From Petasospora fabianii (taxonomy: Eukaryota; Ascomycota; Saccharomycetes; Phaffomycetales; Wickerhamomycetaceae), in the NCBI GenBank assembly GCA_022641835.1, contig CP048718.1, positions 186,001 through 250,000 on the forward strand: DNA of 64,000 nucleotides. The letters run 5' to 3'. The stretch's first letter is position 1; every line of letters starts with the position of its first letter. A program made the position numbers and the translations under genes. The notes under the pieces are model-generated. The model had not been told where the DNA came from, did not search any database, and worked only from the letters and a program-made list of their open reading frames with translations. Shown one piece after another: positions 10,514-23,959 of this stretch.

Positions 10514-12002
10514 ATCTATGCGGAGAGCCACCTTAAAGAAGTCAAACCCCCGAGCGTAGGAAAGAGCTTAAATCTGTCACTGAATCTGTCTCTAGAGACA
10601 ATAGACACCTTGGATATCACTAAGATGTGTCCTTTAATCCAACTGATGTTTAATTCTTTGCCCAAGATGATAGGACAAAAGAGATTAAGTGTATTGGAAG
10701 TGGGTGAGACGTAATCGTTTAAACACTATCTCGACTTTGCCAAGATACGCGTCTTTCGCTGATTGATCTTTAAGTGTAATTCCCAGGTGATGTATAACTC
10801 CTGGGAGGTACTGTTTGTGTTTGTTATTGTCTTTTAATAACAGTTTAATCCCTTGTGGGGGTGTTCCTAATGTCCCTGAAACCGGAGCGGCGGCGCAGCG
10901 ACTGAGCTTTTGAAAGGGTGTGGTGTCCGGGTTTTCCCTATTTACTCCTTGCGGCTCCCGAGGATTCCATAAACTCGTTTATACAGAGGTTTTACCATAT
11001 ATATGGCATTGGTGAGACTATAGGATATATATAGACATTCTTTGGACTCCATTGAATGATATGGTATAAAGAATAAACAAAAAGTATGGGTTGTGAACGT
11101 ATAATACTGGCTGAGCAAACGTCTATAGATACGATTAAGGTGGTCTATCAAGCAACAATGGTTCCCAAAGTATATTCATATGATATTCTGTTAGATTTAC
11201 CATAGTTGTATCTATTCTTCTACCTATTTGATTATACTTAGCAGCTCTAGATATATCAATGGCAATTGGCTTATCAGTATTTGATTAAGTCCGTAGGTTA
11301 AGCCATGCCATGTCTAGTAAGTGATACGCTTCGAAGCCCATAGATGCTTTAACAAGCATCTATGGGCTAAGACAGTGACCACTCTCTTTTATGAAGTACT
11401 TGATCCAGAACTCATATAAATACAGCTGAATAGATCTCTTAAGATCAATATTACATCTAAGTCTATGAACTAACTGCCATCTGATAACGCGCATGCGGCT
11501 ACTCACATTAGGTAGCCCTTGATCTCGTTCCAGTAAGACCACTATCCTTCCCAAAGATACCATCATACGGCTATTTAAAGACCAATATTATAAATAGGAA
11601 TGTAAAGAGATAAAGAGTAAGAGTACAAAGAGATAAAGATAAAGAAAGAAGAGAGTAACGTCGGCTATATATGGTGTACAGGTTTTTAAAAGAAGGCTTA
11701 CAAAAGCCTAGTGCTTACCTAAGCCTTTTGCTTACCTAATCTCTTACGTAAGCCCTTGTTTACCCGAACTCTCCAAAACAAAAACAAAAACAGAAAAACA
11801 TCAACAAACTGAAAGACGGCGGCACCAGTAAAGAAACAACTTGTTAACGGGCGCTTACAAGAACCAAACAATTTTCTGAGGCTGTTCTTCTGAATACAGT
11901 AATCAAGGCACCATTGCCGTAAAGCTTCTACCGCCCTTTTCCCCCTTACTACTTCCAGACGTCCTTGCCGCCAGATAAACGAAATCATCTTGCGCTACCG
12001 CC
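10514..12002. promoter_or_regulatory. Divergent AZF1-FKH2 promoter region
   Basis: This 1.5-kb region separates two divergent transcription factor genes. It contains ACGCGT at 10747-10752, a perfect hairpin at 11335-11368 (listed separately), a purine-rich stretch (AAAGAGATAAAGA-like) around 11605-11655, and repeated GCTTACCTAA at about 11713 and 11730. Small ORFs here have no recognisable protein features. No tRNA or snRNA was seen. Confidence 0.55.
11335..11368. repeat. Perfect inverted repeat, 15-bp arms, 4-nt loop
   Basis: AGCCCATAGATGCTT at 11335-11349 is followed by TAAC and then by its exact reverse complement at 11354-11368. It would fold as a stable hairpin in DNA or RNA. It lies inside the AZF1-FKH2 spacer and belongs to no gene I can see. 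Its function is unknown. Confidence 0.9.
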
Positions 12003-14643
12003 ATGGCTGAAGCCTCCAGAAAGAGAACGGCCGACCAAGTTGTCGACAACGTAAGTTTTTATCAGTTCAATTATGTTCCGTGGATCTAAACGTACAAGAA
12101 AGAGAAGATTAGAAAAGCTGCAATGGAATACGCCTCTGGCGCCTTCTTTGATCATGAGCTTGAGCTCTTTTGAACCCCCTCGTGGTCCGGTACCCCTCAG
12201 CAATCATCGTACAGCTCAACATCAAAGCTTTACAAGGAACATGGACGGAGTCAATTCATTCTTTTCTCTATATCAGACTCTATCAGATATCTAAATTGTC
12301 CAACACAGATCAAGTAACTGTGATGTTCATCAAACTTCCATTTTGTTTTCTTTTTTTTTCACTTCACCAAGCACTGTCACTGCAGCTTTTTCTTCACCTG
12401 CCCTCTTCTGGTCCACACTGTAACTCGCTCTTCTCTAGAAACCATACTAACAAACAACAACGCAGGCGTCGCTTTACTATGATCAGAACGAATTGGTCAA
12501 TGCCGTCATCTCGGTACTGAGCATCCCAGAACAAACAACTGCTGTCTCTGAAAATTATGCTAATGATAAAAACCTTGCGACGGAAGTTCAAGCATACGCT
12601 AAGATTGCTGGTAACAATTGGACATATTACGTTCAAACCCTGTCAGTATCCATTGGAAGAAACACAGAGACCGCAACTACACCTAAGGATGGTCTCATTG
12701 ATATTGACTTGGGTCCAGCTAAAGTTGTCTCACGTCAACACGCAAGCATTAATTACAATGCCAATACAAGACTATGGGAACTCTATGTTCAGGGAAGAAA
12801 TGGTGCTAAAGTTGACACTATCAAAGTTCCATGTGGCCCAAATTCTACTCCAACACCACTTTACTCAGGTGCTGTTATTGATATTGGTGGAACACAAATG
12901 ATGTTTATCCTTCCTGATGCTCAACCCAAGGTGTCACCACAGGTACTTGACCAAGTTGGATCAAAACTGCCAAAACCAAAGACTAAGAAGCCACAGTATA
13001 CTACAACAGCAACATTTGCCAATGGTAACACTAGAGCACCAACAATGAACATGGCACCAATCAGTAGCATGAAGACTTTCCACATGTTTAATGATGAAAG
13101 TGGTTCAAAAGACAATGGTCACGGGAATGATAATGATTTTGCACCAGATGAGTCCCGTGATATCAAACCACCTTATTCTTACGCTACCATGATCACACAG
13201 GCAATCTTATCAAATCCAGATGGTGTCTTGTCATTGTCAGAGATTTATGATTGGATCTCTAACCACTATGCGTTCTACAGATTCTCCAAAACAGGTTGGC
13301 AAAACTCTATTAGACACAACTTATCTTTGAATAAGGCTTTTGAAAAAGTGCCTAGACGACCAAATGAACCAGGTAAGGGAATGAAATGGCAAATTAGTGA
13401 TTCATATAAGGATGAATTTATGAAAAAATTCCAAAATGGTTCACTATCCAAGGCAAGAAGAGGATCATCAGTTTCCAGACAACTTCAATTACATTTGAGT
13501 AAACATCACGATCTCCCTGCTTCTCAATCTCAAAGAGTCAAACAATCATCACAGTTCTCTCCAAGTATGCAATATCAACAGGGAATGGTTCCTCCAGAGG
13601 CTCCACGCCCCGATGCATTGCAATTCATGGCTACCGCTGCCTCTAATGGCCAGCCACAACCACAACAGCAGCAGCAGCAGCAGCAACAACAATATCAACA
13701 ACCTTCTCATCAACAGGGCTTCCAACCACCTCCACCAGGTGTTCCATATGGCCAATATGCCCCACCACAATTGCCACCACTTCAACCACCACCACCACAA
13801 CAACAACAACAACAACAACAACAACACTCTCAACTACCATATCCTCAGCAACTACCTGCTCATTATTCTCACTCTAGAGGTTCATCCATTGGAAGTGCTC
13901 AATTCCCACCACCACCTCCAGGTCCATACACTGGACCTCATCATCCATCTATTCCATCAGCTCCATTACAACCACTCCAGCAACCTACTCCGGAATCCTT
14001 GGCCCATAGTGCTCAAAATTCTGTGGATAAGACTAAAGAGAACAATGACACATCAATGTCATCAGAACAGGCTAAAACCACTAGCATACGACCAAATACT
14101 AATGATTCTGGTACCTCTGCTGATCGTACAGAGCTAAAGCCACCAACACAAGATGGAGCTTCAGATCAACAAACGGCATTGTCATCACCAATCAAATCTG
14201 AGAAATTCTCATCAATGTACCCATCAGGTAAATTCTACAACGGTGAGGATTCCAACAACACAACTCAATCTAAGAATGGACAATCTCATATTGATTATAG
14301 TATGATGGCTTCTCCAACTAAATCTTTCAACATCTCCGCTGTTGAGGCATACACTCCAGAGCGTGGAGCTCGTAAGAAAGATGATGGGGACAATGGTCGT
14401 GGTGATCAAAGCGGTGGTAATGGATCGAATAACTTGCAATCATCACCTGCCTTGTGGAATTTTGTTCAGTTTAGTACTCCATTGGGACCAGGACAACAAG
14501 ACAGAAAAGATCAATTAAGTCCAAGTAAGAATGCTTTTGCCAATTTACCAGATTCACCTTTAAACATGAAGAGAGCTAAGGAAGACAAAGATGAAAGTGA
14601 ATTGAATGTTGACCTTGCTAAAGGTTTCAAGAAGGATTCATAA
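12003..14643 (+). CDS. FKH2: Forkhead transcription factor with FHA domain, Fkh2-like
   Basis: Exon 1 is 12003-12050 (16 codons). The intron, 12051-12465, has a GTAAGT donor, a perfect TACTAAC at 12445-12451 and a GCAG acceptor. Exon 2 runs to 14643. The spliced protein has 741 aa. An FHA domain at about 75-150 (SIGRNTE, VVSRQHA) binds phospho-threonine partners. A forkhead domain at about 248-335 (KPPYSYATMI, WQNSIRHNLSLN) binds DNA. The C terminus is rich in Gln, Pro and Ser, with several Ser-Pro sites (LSPSKN, LPDSPLN), as in Fkh2, the Cdk-controlled activator of the CLB2 cluster with Mcm1 and Ndd1. Length and tail favour Fkh2 over the shorter Fkh1; many non-Saccharomyces yeasts have one such gene. 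Confidence 0.88.
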
Positions 14644-15044
14644 ACCTCTGTGATACTTCCGACTCTTTTGATTTTACCCTATCTTGTAATTTTTCTCCCC
14701 TTCTTGTGATATACTTTGTCTTTCTCTTGGTTTCATTTCTTTAATCCGGTATCTTTGGTTGTTCATTAAAGTTATGTCTTTGTTGCATGTCTTGTTTGGT
14801 ACTGGTTTACCTCTTGACTTGGTGGTGATATATGCCATCATCACAGACTCGCGTACGCATACATCATTTACACACACACACACACTCACACACACAAAAA
14901 TCAGACCAGTTTGTCTGTACTTATCATAACATTCACTTGAGAATGGATCAAATGAATACCTAATTGTTTTCTAACTCGTATAAGCTACACGTGTTTGTAG
15001 TAGAATAGAAAAGTCATAAGCATTTGAATACGTGGATGTAACAG
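14644..15044. other. Convergent FKH2-UBL3-like spacer
   Basis: This 401-bp spacer between convergent genes is T-rich and includes a CA-dinucleotide run at about 14870-14896. I see no gene or RNA in it. Confidence 0.6.
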
Positions 15045-15398
15045 TCAACAAATGATACAACATCCACCACATGATCCATTATGAACATCACCATTATGGG
15101 AATCGATTTTATCAAGCTCTGACCGGGCACTAACGTGAACAACAGGACTTGTAGTAAAATTAAGATCTGATATTGGTTTATCAAAAGATAATGGACGACC
15201 CATATGAATCAATCTAACATGTTTCGGTGTAGCTGGGACGATACCTTGATCCCATAATTTTGGTGAACTATAATAGTTGTCATGAATATATGCTGCAAGA
15301 TCACCAACTGTATTCAAATCTTTTGAGATGGTGAATGGGATGTGTGAAGAGTCTGGGAATAGGAACGTGATTGTTAATGAGTCGGCTGTGTTGGTCAT
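15045..15398 (-). CDS. Membrane-anchored ubiquitin-fold protein (UBL3/MUB-like)
   Basis: The 117-aa protein has a ubiquitin-like beta-grasp pattern: LTITFLFPDSS, a TVGDLAAYIHDNY helix and VRLIHMGRPLSFDKPISDL, where ubiquitin has RLIFAGKQLEDGRTLSD. It does not end in Gly-Gly but in a Cys cluster, CGGCCIIC. The last four residues, CIIC, fit a CaaX box for prenylation and the neighbouring cysteines could be palmitoylated, as in UBL3/MUB proteins. Those proteins sit on membranes and bind E2 enzymes or sort proteins into vesicles. I place it in the UBL3 group (Rad60-SLD_2 type) from this layout. To my knowledge S. cerevisiae has no such gene. It is divergent from the RecA-fold gene at 15628. Confidence 0.75.
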   Translation of the reverse strand: MTNTADSLTITFLFPDSSHIPFTISKDLNTVGDLAAYIHDNYYSSPKLWDQGIVPATPKHVRLIHMGRPLSFDKPISDLNFTTSPVVHVSARSELDKIDSHNGDVHNGSCGGCCIIC

Positions 15399-15627
15399 GG
15401 TTATCGGTATGATGGGGGCGGGGCTAGGGCTTGAACTTGTAGATGGAGGGTTTAAATTCGGATATAATCAGTATAAACTTGATCCACTGATACTATCCTG
15501 GTCTTTCCTCCTCAACTTCGAGTTGATACTTCTTATATAAAGGGGCAAACGTATAGAGGACCCTGTAAGATTGTGGAGAGGAGATCTTCGGCAGTGTGAC
15601 ATTTTCGCGGGGGCTGTGAACCCGATA

Positions 15628-16299
15628 ATGACCGAATCGAGTCGTTTTGACACATTTATAGATAAATTGATAGGACCCTACTATAATGCATTGATGTCGT
15701 TGGTGAACAGAGGTTTGTGTATTGTGCACTCAAGGAAGGCAGAGATCGATGAGAGTTTATCTGTGAGTATGGTTGATATAGTGGTTTGATTAAGGCATAT
15801 GACTAACGATGAATAGCTCATCTTTAAAGAACTTGGTAAGGCCAATATGGTCCATGATGAGATCCTTATACTTGACTGTGGAACATCATCATTATCGCTA
15901 GATACCCTACAGCTTGCGATCCGACCTGATCTCATCGAAAGAGTCAAGTATTCACAGTGTTTTGATCTTAAAGGAGTTGATCAATCATTTGAATTTGAAT
16001 CAAATGATATACAAAGATTGATTATCATTATCGGTATCAAGGATATGTTTACCACTGCTAAAGTAAACAACTTTGATGAAACACATAGATTACTCAATAA
16101 GGTTATGCTCAAGATCCGCAAGTTCCGAGTCGATAATGGAGACGTTGTACTATTGGAAACAGGCGATGAGACAACCAGTGTCTTAGATTACTACACCGAC
16201 ATCTCTTGTGTTATTAATAAAGGTGAGTTAATGATTGTATGAAAAACTCTTTGAACGACATTTGATCCATTTGTAGACACACAATGGCAATGCCGATAG
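15628..16299 (+). CDS. RecA/Rad51-fold protein without Walker A, possible Shu complex subunit
   Basis: Exon 1 is 15628-15762. Intron 1, 15763-15816, has GTGAGT, GACTAAC and TAG. Exon 2 starts at 15817. It either ends at a TGA at 16242 (186 aa) or splices again (intron 16223-16276, GTGAGT to TTGTAG, weak branch site) into a short exon ending at 16299 with DTQWQCR. The order of elements resembles Rad51: a strand where the P-loop should be (LCIVHSRKAEIDESL, no GK[TS]), then ILILDCGTSSLSLDTL (Rad51 has YIDTEGTF) and a Walker-B-like strand LIIIIGIKDMFTTAK. Small ATPase-dead RecA folds of this size are typical of Psy3/Csm2 in the Shu complex, which helps Rad51 load in repair. The fold is fairly well supported; the name is inference. 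Confidence 0.5.
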
Positions 16300-16638
16300 C
16301 TCTATAAGCAATAACACCATATACAATGTTAAGTATATGGTGAGATAGTCACGTGCTCATACACAAAGCCCTAGGGCTTTGAGATGTCCAGGTGTTTTAT
16401 GCAGTCACATAATATACGTGCCCTTACCAAATCCCCATCACCCACTTTAAAGATATCCATGACAACCAGTGGAGTTTGTTTTTTTTTCGCGCAAAGTTTG
16501 AAGGTGGACAATTTTTGTGTGGTGTTTGTGGTGTTCGGGTTTCGCGACACGACGCTGTTTTTTCGAGTGAAATCTTTCACGCACAACACACATTGAACAT
16601 ACAAGATTCATCAAACTCGTAAGAGCAAATCAGCAATA
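16243..16638. promoter_or_regulatory. RPL16 promoter region
   Basis: About 400 bp between the RecA-fold gene and RPL16. It holds a Cbf1-type CACGTG, a palindromic GCCCTAGGGC element and a Homol-D box (listed next), then a T-run and GC-rich stretch close to the RPL16 start. No separate gene is seen. Confidence 0.7.
16350..16409 (+). promoter_or_regulatory. Ribosomal-protein promoter module: CACGTG, Tbf1-like palindrome, Homol-D
   Basis: CACGTG lies at 16350-16355 (Cbf1 site). The perfect 18-bp palindrome CAAAGCCCTAGGGCTTTG lies at 16364-16381; each arm reads AGCCCTAG, close to the Tbf1 site ARCCCTAA. CAGTCACA at 16402-16409 is an exact Homol-D box. Tbf1 and Cbf1 control ribosomal protein genes in Candida albicans, and Homol-D marks such genes in fission yeast and several other ascomycetes. 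The module lies 230-290 bp upstream of the RPL16 ATG. Confidence 0.6.
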
Positions 16639-17572
16639 ATGAACACTTTCGAACCAGTTGTCGTTGTTGACGGTACGTGAAAGGTCATATAAGAGAGTTA
16701 CACTATGAGAAAGAACGAATAAATACAACCATATGGGTGTCAAACCATAGGTGGGCCGGGATTTCAATGTCCATAACAAAATGTTGAAGACTGATATTAT
16801 GGGAGTCGCCTCACATGCGAAGAGGATCAGATTACATATCAAACACAATGAGGTTCATTCAAGATCATCACTTGTCTACATTACTCTTCATTTCAAAAAG
16901 AGAGATTCCCAATCACTTCGTTACTCGTCTCCATCAGTCCACACCTTCTTTCTCTACAATCACTCTCAAAGGATTACAACAGTTTTACTAACATATCACA
17001 CAGGTAAGGGCCACCTTTTGGGTCGTCTCGCTTCCATCGTTGCTAAGCAGCTTTTGGAAGGTCAGAAGGTTGTTATCGTCAGATGCGAGTCTTTGAACGT
17101 GTCTGGTGAGTTCTTCAGAACTAAGTTGAAATACCATGACTACTTGAGAAAGGGTACCCGTTTCAACAAGACTAGAGGTCCATTCCACTTCAGAGCTCCA
17201 TCCAGAATCTTCTACAAGGCTGTTAGAGGTATGGTTGCTCACAAGACTGCTCGTGGTAAGGCTGCTATGGAGAGACTTAAAGTCTTCGAGGGTGTTCCAC
17301 CACCATACGACAAGAAGAAGAGAGTTGTCGTTCCACAGGCCCTTCGTGTTTTGAGATTGAAGCAGGGTAGAAAGTACACCACTCTTGGTGACCTTTCTAA
17401 GTCTGTCGGTTGGAAGTACAGCGACGTTGTCGCTAAGTTGGAGGAGAAGAGACAGACTAGAGCTGCTGAGTACTACGCTAAGAAGAAGGCTTTGACTAAG
17501 AAGGTTGAGGCTGCTCAGGCTGCTCAGGCTGACTCTGAGGTCTCTAAGCAGTTGGCTACCTTTGGTTACTAA
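16639..17572 (+). CDS. RPL16: 60S ribosomal protein L16 (uL13)
   Basis: Exon 1 is 16639-16672 ([12 protein letters not shown] plus one base). The intron, 16673-17003, has GTACGT, TTACTAAC at 16985-16992 and CACAG. Exon 2 is 17004-17572. The protein has 200 aa, the family length. After [18 protein letters not shown] it carries the uL13 fold ([36 protein letters not shown]) and the Lys/Ala-rich C-terminal extension of eukaryotic forms. Codon use is biased towards a small set (GGT, AAG, GTT), as expected for high expression. Only one copy is seen here. Confidence 0.97.
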
Positions 17573-17677
17573 GTGTGTTGCGGGGTTTTGTTATTTTGTA
17601 ATAGGCTAGTAATTTGACTTATAAAAAGTTGTTCCATATGTAAATCATTCATTGTAGTACTTAAAACTCTTGTAAAG

Positions 17678-18601
17678 CTATATAACTTTACTTAAACTCT
17701 CGTAAACTGTGAATGTAATGCAGGTAGCTGGTAAGACTCTTATGACATTAGGAGCCACACCTTTATAGAAACCTCTTATTCCCTCCCTGTGGTATAATGA
17801 CCAAACAACATCTCTAACCCTTTTCCTCTGTTTAATGCTTTGATAATCTTGTAATCTTGATTTGAGAACTTGACATGGGTATAACGTAACAGCTGCAACG
17901 ATCTTACTAACACAACTAACAGCAATATACTCCCATACTTTCAATTGTCTCTCATCACTCTTAAGCCAATGGTACTTGAGTGAATCATACACTGTGAATT
18001 GAAGTGCACCTTGACTAACACCAAGCAGACTTGGAACAAGTCCTTTCCAAAACCCAAAGATCCCTTCTTCTTTAAGAACTCGTTTAATGCCATCAATCAA
18101 TCCTGTATATGCTCCCGGTGTTGAACTAGATGTACTCAAGATTCTTGTCTTTAAGACCCATATTGGATTTGTAACAAGAGCTGTGAAAGAACCAGCTATA
18201 AATGCAGATGACAGATAATGATATGCTCTTAAGGTTGAATCTTTATTTGTCTTTGGTGAAAAATCAGCAACTAATGGATCTATTGTTGGTTGGGCAAGGA
18301 AATGGAATGCATCCTTAACATAACGATAACTTGCAAAATATACCCCCCATGCGACTGATGAACCAACTAGATTAGGAATGACACCTCTATAGACCTCCTT
18401 TAGTGTCTTTATCGGGGATTCTTTCCTTAAAGAGGAGATTATACGTCGTGTTGAAGATACGACTGTTGTGTTTGATGCATCGAGTTGAAGACGAATCTTA
18501 AGAAGGTCAAGTGGATGTGTTACGCTTGTGGTGACAAAACCTGCTGTGAGTCCCGATACGATCTCTCGTTGTGTCGGTGATAACTTATAGTTAGTAGACA
18601 T
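17678..18601 (-). CDS. FLX1: Mitochondrial FAD carrier Flx1 (SLC25 family)
   Basis: The 307-aa protein has three mitochondrial carrier repeats, each with the signature loop: THPLDLLKIRLQ near residue 30, TNPIWVLKTRI near 148 and LYPCQVLKSRLQ near 240. The start LSPTQREIVSGLTAG, the segment VSQGALQFTVYDSLK and the end PATCITFTVYESL match S. cerevisiae Flx1, which moves FAD (and possibly folate-like substrates) across the inner membrane. The unusual Trp in the second repeat signature (PIWVLK) is typical of the FAD/folate/NAD carrier branch. It is convergent with RPL16, about 105 bp apart. Confidence 0.87.
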   Translation of the reverse strand: MSTNYKLSPTQREIVSGLTAGFVTTSVTHPLDLLKIRLQLDASNTTVVSSTRRIISSLRKESPIKTLKEVYRGVIPNLVGSSVAWGVYFASYRYVKDAFHFLAQPTIDPLVADFSPKTNKDSTLRAYHYLSSAFIAGSFTALVTNPIWVLKTRILSTSSSTPGAYTGLIDGIKRVLKEEGIFGFWKGLVPSLLGVSQGALQFTVYDSLKYHWLKSDERQLKVWEYIAVSCVSKIVAAVTLYPCQVLKSRLQDYQSIKQRKRVRDVVWSLYHREGIRGFYKGVAPNVIRVLPATCITFTVYESLSKVI

Positions 18602-19828
18602 GTTGTGGAGGCTCTTTCTGCCAATTGTGGAGTTGAAGAGATGAGATTAGAAAGTGAGCTCTCAAGTTTTTTCAATCGGATCCGATCTCTAGTTAACCTT
18701 AGTGTGGGGTCCACTTGTCAGACTCTTATTTGTTTGGTACGAGGTTCGATTGACAAGATAGTACAGTTACAGAAGATGTTAAGAGAGAAGAACCGTATAT
18801 GTTATTCTATTGAATAACGACAGAAAGATTAAAGCACTACACTTAGTCATACATAATGCATCCATTCAAGCTATGTACAGCGGCGTGACAACATCAAATA
18901 AAAGAAGGATAGCACCGATATTTAGTCATAACAAAAGTCCAAAGCCAATATCCTCATCAAATCATAAGCTTAAACAGATGGCAATGGGGACAAAAGAGCA
19001 AGAAGAGGTGGACGGTTTGGAGTTTGAACCCAGCCGAGGTAAAGGACAAATGGAATCCAACCGTAATGAGCAACAACACGAGCAGACTCAAGGACTCTAG
19101 TGATACGTTCCTTTTTGATATTGTTAGTTCAGTTCTGTGAAGAAGGGTGGGAAAGTAAGTAATATTCTGTTGTCCAATGATGGAGTTAAGAGGTATCATA
19201 TGAAGCCATGATACCATGATACCACCACCACCACCACCACCACAACCAACTACTTTCTCATAACCAGTCAAACCAAACTCACTTTAGACTCGTCAGACAA
19301 GGAGAAACCCATGATAAACTGTACTGATTAATCAAACAAAAGGGACTAAACAGTTAATTGATCAATATTTCATTTCGCCATTCGACGACTTTTTCCATTG
19401 GGGTGGTGGGGGATTAATCCGCGAATAAAACAGGTTCGCGTAATTCCAATTTTTTTCATTGATTCCGCGAATAAAACATGTTCGCGTATTAGAGGAAAAT
19501 ACGCGAATTCGTTTTATATCCATCTTCATTATCATCATATTATATTTATGTTATATGGTCTTAATGGTGTTGAACTATTGCTTGGGTAATTATAATGTCA
19601 TATAATACATTGGATGAACTATCATAAGCATGACAGAGATGTATAAGCTCATGCTAGTTGATATGTGATACCCACACAATAACTATATATAACTACAAAG
19701 CTTCAGTATAACTATCAATGGAACCTCAAATATCTATAGAAAGTTTATAGCAGACCTTAAACAATGACGTAAACTGGAAAGAACAGAAAGATAAAGCAAA
19801 GCAAAGCATTGGTGACTTATAGACTTAT
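18602..19828. other. FLX1-DBP2 intergenic region
   Basis: This 1.2-kb gap holds the FLX1 promoter and the DBP2 3' flank. A 96-codon ORF at 18810-19100 is highly charged and matches no family I know, so I do not call it. An ACC-trinucleotide run is present at about 19220-19241. Two near-identical copies of a CGCGAATAAAACA-type repeat lie at 19418-19488 (listed separately). No tRNA is found. Confidence 0.55.
19418..19488. repeat. Two direct copies of a 25-bp CGCGAA...TTCGCG element
   Basis: The copies at 19418-19442 and 19464-19488 differ at one of 25 positions. Each is itself an inverted repeat, with CGCGAA and TTCGCG flanking an AAAACA spacer. A further CGCGAATTCG follows at 19502. The repeated CG-rich half-sites in AT-rich DNA look like a paired protein-binding site. 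The factor is unknown. Confidence 0.75.
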
Positions 19829-23138
<3,310 letters not shown>

Positions 23139-23667
23139 TTACTTGTTGAGGACAACGTAGGCAATGATGGCAAGAAGAATTACAACAATGGCAATGATAA
23201 GACCAATGTTTTGTTCACCACCAGTTGTTGCGGAAGAACCAGGAGTTGAAGATGAAGTCGAAGCAGCAGATTTTGGATCAAGGTCACCAACGTACATATC
23301 AACAAGCATCTCTCTAGCATCCTCTGAATGTCCAATATCCTGTAGTGTGTTAGTAGTGTTGACATAAGACGACACCACAAGACGAGCCCAACAAATTGTC
23401 TCCGAATCAACTCAACTCTTATGAGTTTAACTTACATCAAATGGACCAGTGGCATCGATACCACCACAATCAATCATAACCTCTTCACCACCTCTGTTCA
23501 TTTGGTTAGTCTTGCTGTTGATATATATATCAGATAAACAGATAAGAAACATACGGATGCTCATCCAAGAAGGCAGTGCAATCATAAACTTTACCATCGA
23601 TAACCATCCAAAGATCCTCTTTGGTGTTATGCTTAGAGATCTCATCAAACCCGTAGACTTTAGACAT
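23139..23667 (-). CDS. CYB5: Cytochrome b5, tail-anchored, two introns
   Basis: Exon 1 is 23667-23555, intron 1 is 23554-23494 (GTATGT, GACTAAC, ACAG), exon 2 is 23493-23436, intron 2 is 23435-23340 (GTAAGT, TACTAAC, ACAG) and exon 3 is 23339-23139. The 123-aa product begins MSKVYGFDEISKHNT and has the haem-binding HPGG motif split by intron 1, then FDDIGHSEDA with the second haem histidine. A Ser/Thr-rich linker leads to one C-terminal membrane span (GLIIAIVVILLAIIAYVVL) that anchors it in the ER. Cyb5 gives electrons to sterol and lipid desaturases and to P450 enzymes. Exon sizes (113, 58 and 201 nt) keep the frame throughout. Confidence 0.95.
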
Positions 23668-23959
23668 ATTGTAGGTTGTAGTTGTTGTTGTTGTGGTTGA
23701 CTCAGTGTAGTGTAGTATAGAACTCCGATATCAACGACTCTTGAGTTTCTTTATTACTCGATATTGGGAGTGTGCGCTTACCAGATCAAGTTTTCCGTTC
23801 AGTGTTCCTAAAAAGTTTTCTTTTTATCCATTTTAGGTAAATAAATGCGAGTATTAAGATCCCTCGGAGTATTAGTTTAGTTACTTAACTACTTGTCTAC
23901 AATGATACAAAGGTAATGCATGTCGTCATGAATTGGAATGGTTTTATGCAGTAGAAGTA

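Noticed and set aside
16349-16356. GTCACGTG as a point-centromere CDEI
   Set aside because: No AT-rich CDEII or TGNTTNCCGAA-type CDEIII follows. The site sits in the RPL16 promoter, where a Cbf1 role fits better.
18741-18760. GAGGTTCGATTGA as a tRNA B box
   Set aside because: It departs from GGTTCGANTCC at the 3' part and there is no A box or cloverleaf around it.
18810-19100. 96-codon ORF in the FLX1-DBP2 spacer
   Set aside because: Charged low-complexity translation without family features or codon bias.
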